Of a stretch of 64,000 bases of DNA, positions 60,966 through 64,000 are shown one piece after another. The notes under the pieces were generated by a model. That model was given only the letters and a program-made list of their open reading frames with translations, was not told the DNA's origin and did no database searches. Where the stretch lies: assembly GCA_018362895.1 (NCBI GenBank), contig JAHALR010000010.1, positions 62,001 through 126,000 on the forward strand. Reading direction: 5' to 3'. Positions within the stretch are counted from its first letter, which is position 1; every line of letters begins with the position of its first letter. The position numbers and the translations under genes were made by a program. Source of the DNA: Clostridium sp. (lineage in GTDB: Bacteria > Cyanobacteriota > Vampirovibrionia > Gastranaerophilales > Gastranaerophilaceae).

Positions 60966-61872
60966 CACTTTTATAATTGAATCTGAAGATGCAAATCAAC
61001 GTTTGGATACATTTCTGTCTGCAATGTATTCTGATTTATCACGATCATTTCTTCAAAAACAAATAAAATCCGGAAATATTCTTATAAATGGTATGCCGGC
61101 TAAAGCATCAAACATCCTCAAGACTGACGATAATATATCAGTTGAGATTAATTTTGAGACACATTACTCAATTCTGCCAGAGAATATACCGCTTGAAATT
61201 CTTTACGACGATGAGGCTATGGCAGTTGTTAACAAACCTAAAGGAATGCTTACACATCCTACATCATTAGAAAATACCGGCACACTTGTGAATGGGTTAT
61301 TGTTCAGATTTGGAGACAAACTTTCTGATTGTAACGGCTTTATGCGTCCGGGAATAGTTCATAGACTAGACAGAAATACTTCCGGTTTACTTATGATTGC
61401 AAAGAACAATGACTCATATACTTTTTTGAAAGAAAAAATGCAGAAACATGAGGTTGTAAAAAAATACTATGCAATTGTATGTGGAAATATAGAAAAAGAT
61501 TGCGGCTCAATTATTGCAAATATAGGCAGACACCCTTCAAAACCTGAAAAAATGGCTGTTACTCCTGAGGGAAAACCTTCTGTTACGCATTATAAAGTTC
61601 TGGAAAGATTTGGAAGTCATACTTTTTTGGAAATAAACCTGGAAACAGGAAGAACTCATCAAATTAGAGTACATATGTCATATATAAAGCACCCAATTGT
61701 TAATGATACAATGTACGGTGGTGCAAAATTGCCAGTAAAAACTGCTGAACAGGTTCTTCAGGCTTTTTATCTGCGTTTTACATCTCCATTAGATAATAAA
61801 GAAAGAGAAATAAAATTAGACTTTGATGATGATATAATTAAAACATTAAACTATTTAAGGAGTAAAAAATGA
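60946..61872 (+). CDS. RluA/RluD-family 23S rRNA pseudouridine synthase
   Basis: 308 residues: an N-terminal S4 RNA-binding domain (RLDTFLSAMYSDLSRSFLQKQIKSGNILING, about 18-75) and a catalytic domain with VVNKPKGMLTHP, HRLDRNTSGLL (catalytic D142) and LETGRTHQIRVHMSYIKHPIVND. This is the RluD type, modifying uridines of helix 69 in other bacteria; the exact target here is not proven. It overlaps lspA upstream and the next gene by ATGA downstream. Confidence 0.93.
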   Translation: MKQNLNNTFIIESEDANQRLDTFLSAMYSDLSRSFLQKQIKSGNILINGMPAKASNILKTDDNISVEINFETHYSILPENIPLEILYDDEAMAVVNKPKGMLTHPTSLENTGTLVNGLLFRFGDKLSDCNGFMRPGIVHRLDRNTSGLLMIAKNNDSYTFLKEKMQKHEVVKKYYAIVCGNIEKDCGSIIANIGRHPSKPEKMAVTPEGKPSVTHYKVLERFGSHTFLEINLETGRTHQIRVHMSYIKHPIVNDTMYGGAKLPVKTAEQVLQAFYLRFTSPLDNKEREIKLDFDDDIIKTLNYLRSKK

Positions 61873-62234
61873 ACAATAATACAATTTTGAAAGGAATTTA
61901 TTTATTTATAAATATTATTATATTTGTAGGTCTTGCTGCTTTTTGTTACTTTAATATGGATAAAACAGTAGAATATTTTTGTCCTCTAATGCAAAAGACA
62001 TATACAACACATCTGATTTTTCTTGTTTGTATGGTATTTGCAGCTGCATATGTTGCCGGTTATGCAGTGTGTTCAATTTTTAAACAAAAACTTTCAGACA
62101 AATGTAGTGCTTATGAAAAACGACATGAAAATATATCCGTCGCAAATGAATCAGACAAAGCACGTATACAAACTCTCGAAGCTAAAATTGAGACTCTTGA
62201 AGCCGCTTTAAAAAATGCATTAGATAACAAATAG
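61869..62234 (+). CDS. Small membrane protein with C-terminal coiled coil (LapA-like layout)
   Basis: A 121-residue protein with two transmembrane helices (about 9-28 and 48-70) and a coiled coil (ARIQTLEAKIETLEAALKNAL, about 98-119). This is the layout of LapA/DUF1049 proteins, though the sequence match is not firm. It is coupled to the rluD-like gene by an ATGA overlap and is the last gene before a terminator, so it ends the 59.6-62.2 kb operon. Confidence 0.6.
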   Translation: MNNNTILKGIYLFINIIIFVGLAAFCYFNMDKTVEYFCPLMQKTYTTHLIFLVCMVFAAAYVAGYAVCSIFKQKLSDKCSAYEKRHENISVANESDKARIQTLEAKIETLEAALKNALDNK

Positions 62235-62261
62235 ATACAAAGTATATACCATAAAATTTAA

Positions 62262-62297
62262 AAGCAGGGTCTAACTCTTGAAGCACCCTGTTTTTTC
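62262..62297 (+). terminator. Rho-independent terminator
   Basis: CAGGGT (62265-62270) pairs with ACCCTG (62285-62290); flanking A and T runs extend the stem and give a T tail at 62291-62296. It follows the lspA/rluD-like operon by about 30 bases. The stretch 62298-62483 is AT-rich promoter DNA with no further structure seen. Confidence 0.8.
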
Positions 62298-62483
62298 TAT
62301 GTTTTTAATATTTGTTAAGATATGTTAACCAATATATAATAAATATAGCAATTTTCTATAATGTTTTTTTTTTATATATATACAAGAGAGAAAATCAAAA
62401 AATACAAAACTAGACAAACTAAATACCAAATACCATTTATTAAATTACCCGTACCACTAGACTAAGTTTTAAGGAGAGAAAAA

Positions 62484-62789
62484 ATGACTTTCTGCGCACT
62501 TAACACAAGATTGTTAACCTTGACAATGTACAAAAGCAATTTGGAGTACAGTATTACTTCAATAAGCAACAAAAGACAGCAAATTGCTTATCAAACAATG
62601 AACCTTGCAAATGTTGACTGGGAATCTGATCCAAGGGTCAAACAGCTTCAGGCAATGGATTCGTATCTTGAATTGCAGCAAAAGAATTTGGAAACACAGC
62701 AAAAAGCAGCATCTGCCGAGCTTGAAAGTATGCAAAAAATCGTTGAAAATAACGTTAAAAAAGATATGACGTTGAACTTGACTGCATAA
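62484..62789 (+). CDS. MGMAxSQ-family-related small coiled-coil protein
   Basis: A 101-residue protein. It lacks the exact MGMA start (MTFCALNTRLLTLTMYKSN) but aligns with the 31367 gene over its full length: NTRLLTLTMYKSNLEY with SQLRLMYLNAYRLDLEY, then DWESDPRVKQLQAMDSYL with DLDSDDPMVKKLEARKERL, then a coiled coil ending IVENNVKKDM versus MLQKNIERSF. AAGGAG stands before the ATG. No signal peptide. It is 27 kb from the main cluster, on the other strand, so the family is spread over the genome. Confidence 0.65.
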   Translation: MTFCALNTRLLTLTMYKSNLEYSITSISNKRQQIAYQTMNLANVDWESDPRVKQLQAMDSYLELQQKNLETQQKAASAELESMQKIVENNVKKDMTLNLTA

Positions 62790-62870
62790 TTTACCCGGGA
62801 ATTATCTTTCAAGTACATTTAATCGAAATAAAATACCTGTATCCAGCATTAATTTTAAATTGAATTTGAC

Positions 62871-62894
62871 AAGCTTATTTGTTAATATAAGCTT
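62871..62894. repeat. Perfect inverted repeat
   Basis: AAGCTTAT (62871-62878) and ATAAGCTT (62887-62894) are perfect inverted copies eight bases apart, directly after a TTGACA (62866-62871) that could serve as a -35 box. It may be an operator or a weak hairpin in front of the small ORF and engB. Confidence 0.5.
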
Positions 62895-62895
62895 A

Positions 62896-63168
62896 ATGAA
62901 TATATTTCAAACTTTTGAACTATTCTTGTCACAACCTTTAAGTATTATTCGAAATCGGATAATACAAATTTGTCATGTTGAAATTGACGGTGTGAATGTA
63001 AAAAACAAAGTACAATTCAATCTTTCAGATGAATCCGCACAGATTAATGTTTATAACAGCCCAAAAGTATACAATCTTTTAACAACTGTTTTGTATAAAA
63101 AAGGAAAGATTAACTCACAGATAAGTAACAAGCAAAATGATAATAAAAAAAGCAAGATTTATAACTAG
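62896..63168 (+). CDS. Small hypothetical protein overlapping engB
   Basis: A frame of 90 residues from ATG 62896 (a TTG at 62860 is also open). The first 25 residues are hydrophobic and helical (FQTFELFLSQPLSIIRNRI), followed by strand-like sequence (HVEIDGVNVKNKVQFNLSDESAQINVY) and a Lys/Asn-rich tail. The ribosome binding site is poor. It overlaps the engB start by 32 bases, which suggests coupling if it is real. No recognised family. Confidence 0.45.
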   Translation: MNIFQTFELFLSQPLSIIRNRIIQICHVEIDGVNVKNKVQFNLSDESAQINVYNSPKVYNLLTTVLYKKGKINSQISNKQNDNKKSKIYN

Positions 63169-63709
63169 TGCAGCAAAGCTATCACAATGTCCGGATTTCA
63201 ATCTACCTGAAATTGCTCTTTTAGGACGTTCTAATGTAGGGAAATCTTCATTTATTAATGGTTTAACAAATAATTCAAAACTTGCAAAAACCAGCAACAA
63301 ACCAGGTAAAACAAGACTTATAAACTTATTTGAATTTGACGAAAAATATATAGTAGCAGATCTGCCAGGGTATGGTTATGCAAAAGTGTCAAAAGAGATA
63401 CAGAATGAATGGCAAAAAAACCTTGAAGAATATTTGTTGAAAAGAGACAGTCTAAAGCTTTTAGTCCAATTTATTGATTCAAGACATGAAATACAAAAAA
63501 ATGATTTACAAATGCAGGAGTGGCTTTTTCATCACAAATTAGACTCAATTGTCATTGCTACCAAAATAGACCTCACTCCAAAATCGAAAATCCAATCAAA
63601 AATTAATGAGTTGAAAAAAGTTACACAAAGAGAAGTGCTTCCTTTTTCAACTCAAAATAACCGATATAATGAAAACATTATAAAGTTAATTGAAAATTCT
63701 ATTTTATAA
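63137..63709 (+). CDS. engB: Ribosome biogenesis GTPase EngB (YsxC/YihA)
   Basis: A 190-residue GTPase needed for large-subunit assembly and cell division. G1 LLGRSNVGKSSFIN, G2 region SNKPGKTRLIN, G3 VADLPGYGYAKVS, G4 ATKIDL and a SFSTQN-type G5 are all present. It has the one-domain architecture and length of the family. The gene ends six bases inside the convergent gene at the right edge. Confidence 0.96.
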   Translation: MIIKKARFITSAAKLSQCPDFNLPEIALLGRSNVGKSSFINGLTNNSKLAKTSNKPGKTRLINLFEFDEKYIVADLPGYGYAKVSKEIQNEWQKNLEEYLLKRDSLKLLVQFIDSRHEIQKNDLQMQEWLFHHKLDSIVIATKIDLTPKSKIQSKINELKKVTQREVLPFSTQNNRYNENIIKLIENSIL

Positions 63710-64000
63710 CTTTTTTTTCAAATCTTCTGGTATGTATTTTTCCCAACTTTCATCAAGATTTTTAAAAAAGTTGTGTGCATCAATTACATCATCATAGCAA
63801 ATTGCGTCAGGTCCGTCTTGGATTTGAAGAGCAAGTTCATCTTTTGCAAGTTTTGTTTTATCTTTTTCTACACATCCACCAAGAAGTGCGATACCGAAAG
63901 ACTTGCCACAATGCTGACAAATTACCTGAATAACATTTAAATTTTTCTCTTTTCTCAGAACAAATACCGAATCCTCTGTAAAATCCGATTTACATTCAGA
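63704..64000 (-). CDS. Zinc-ribbon-like hypothetical protein, N-terminus cut by the window edge
   Basis: The minus-strand frame is open from the right edge to the TAA at 63704-63706, giving 98 C-terminal residues. It contains CQHCGKSFGIALLGGC, a likely zinc knuckle, with a further Cys near the edge (SECKSDF), then an acidic/helical part (DKTKLAKDELALQIQDGPDAICYDDVIDAHNFFKNLDESWEKY) ending EDLKKKL. I do not recognise the family. The coding region overlaps the engB stop by six bases. Confidence 0.65.
   Translation of the reverse strand, partial: SECKSDFTEDSVFVLRKEKNLNVIQVICQHCGKSFGIALLGGCVEKDKTKLAKDELALQIQDGPDAICYDDVIDAHNFFKNLDESWEKYIPEDLKKKL

Overview
The window is a densely packed, AT-rich piece of a Gram-negative-type bacterial chromosome. 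There is no rRNA, CRISPR array, insertion sequence or integrase in it. Outer-membrane biology is clear: a Pmp-type autotransporter, a TolC-like channel, an MlaD/MCE protein, a dTDP-rhamnose operon and a GmhA-type sugar isomerase. The metabolism looks strictly or mostly anaerobic: class III ribonucleotide reductase NrdDG, hybrid cluster protein, ETF and an iron-sulphur uracil-DNA glycosylase. A radical SAM/DUF2344 fusion precedes an RNase E/G gene, an arrangement known from cyanobacteria and relatives. A set of lineage-type orphan proteins starts with MGMAxSQxR. Together these suggest a non-photosynthetic cyanobacterial relative (Vampirovibrionia/Melainabacteria, most likely a gut Gastranaerophilales). 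The assignment is inferred from gene content, without any phylogeny.

Layout. 1-4.6 kb: the 3' part of a DUF2075 helicase-like gene, then the autotransporter. 4.6-7.6 kb: a cobalamin riboswitch in front of nrdD-nrdG. 7.6-16.3 kb: mostly minus-strand metabolic genes (PLP acyltransferase, zinc alcohol dehydrogenase, hcp), tRNA-Arg(CCU), a PHP-domain protein, and a TolC-like gene behind a striking tandem operator. 16.4-25.8 kb: exported and membrane hypotheticals, the rmlCBDA operon ending in an ArsP-like permease, a MATE transporter, type 4 UDG and a SEC-C protein. 25.8-31.3 kb: pgeF, upp, mlaD-like, a HEFTH metallopeptidase, cutA, a GlcD-type flavoprotein and an HtrA-like protease without PDZ. 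31.3-35.7 kb: a cluster of lineage-specific orphan proteins, three with the MGMAxSQ N-terminus and a shared coiled-coil C-terminus; a fourth relative lies at 62.5 kb. 35.8-38.8 kb: ilvC, a structured leader RNA with mutually exclusive helices, a 26-codon ORF and a large membrane hypothetical. 38.9-50 kb: ribE-ribBA-GNAT, gmhA, an MnmD-like methyltransferase coupled to a flavoprotein, an orphan LuxR-type response regulator, and nadB-nadC-etfB-etfA. 50.2-53.1 kb: two Pro/Gln/Ala-rich proteins sharing an AIEINI motif, and a multi-EF-hand protein. 53.3-64 kb: radical SAM/DUF2344, rne/rng, coaX, lspA, rluD-like, engB and small hypotheticals; a zinc-ribbon-like gene is cut by the right edge.

Best candidates for something undescribed are the MGMAxSQ family with its companion genes, the attenuator-like RNA at 37.1-37.2 kb with its short ORF, the AIEINI-motif pair, and the nadBC-etfBA coupling. 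Several starts were moved from the longest frame to a codon with a better ribosome binding site; this is stated in the entries.
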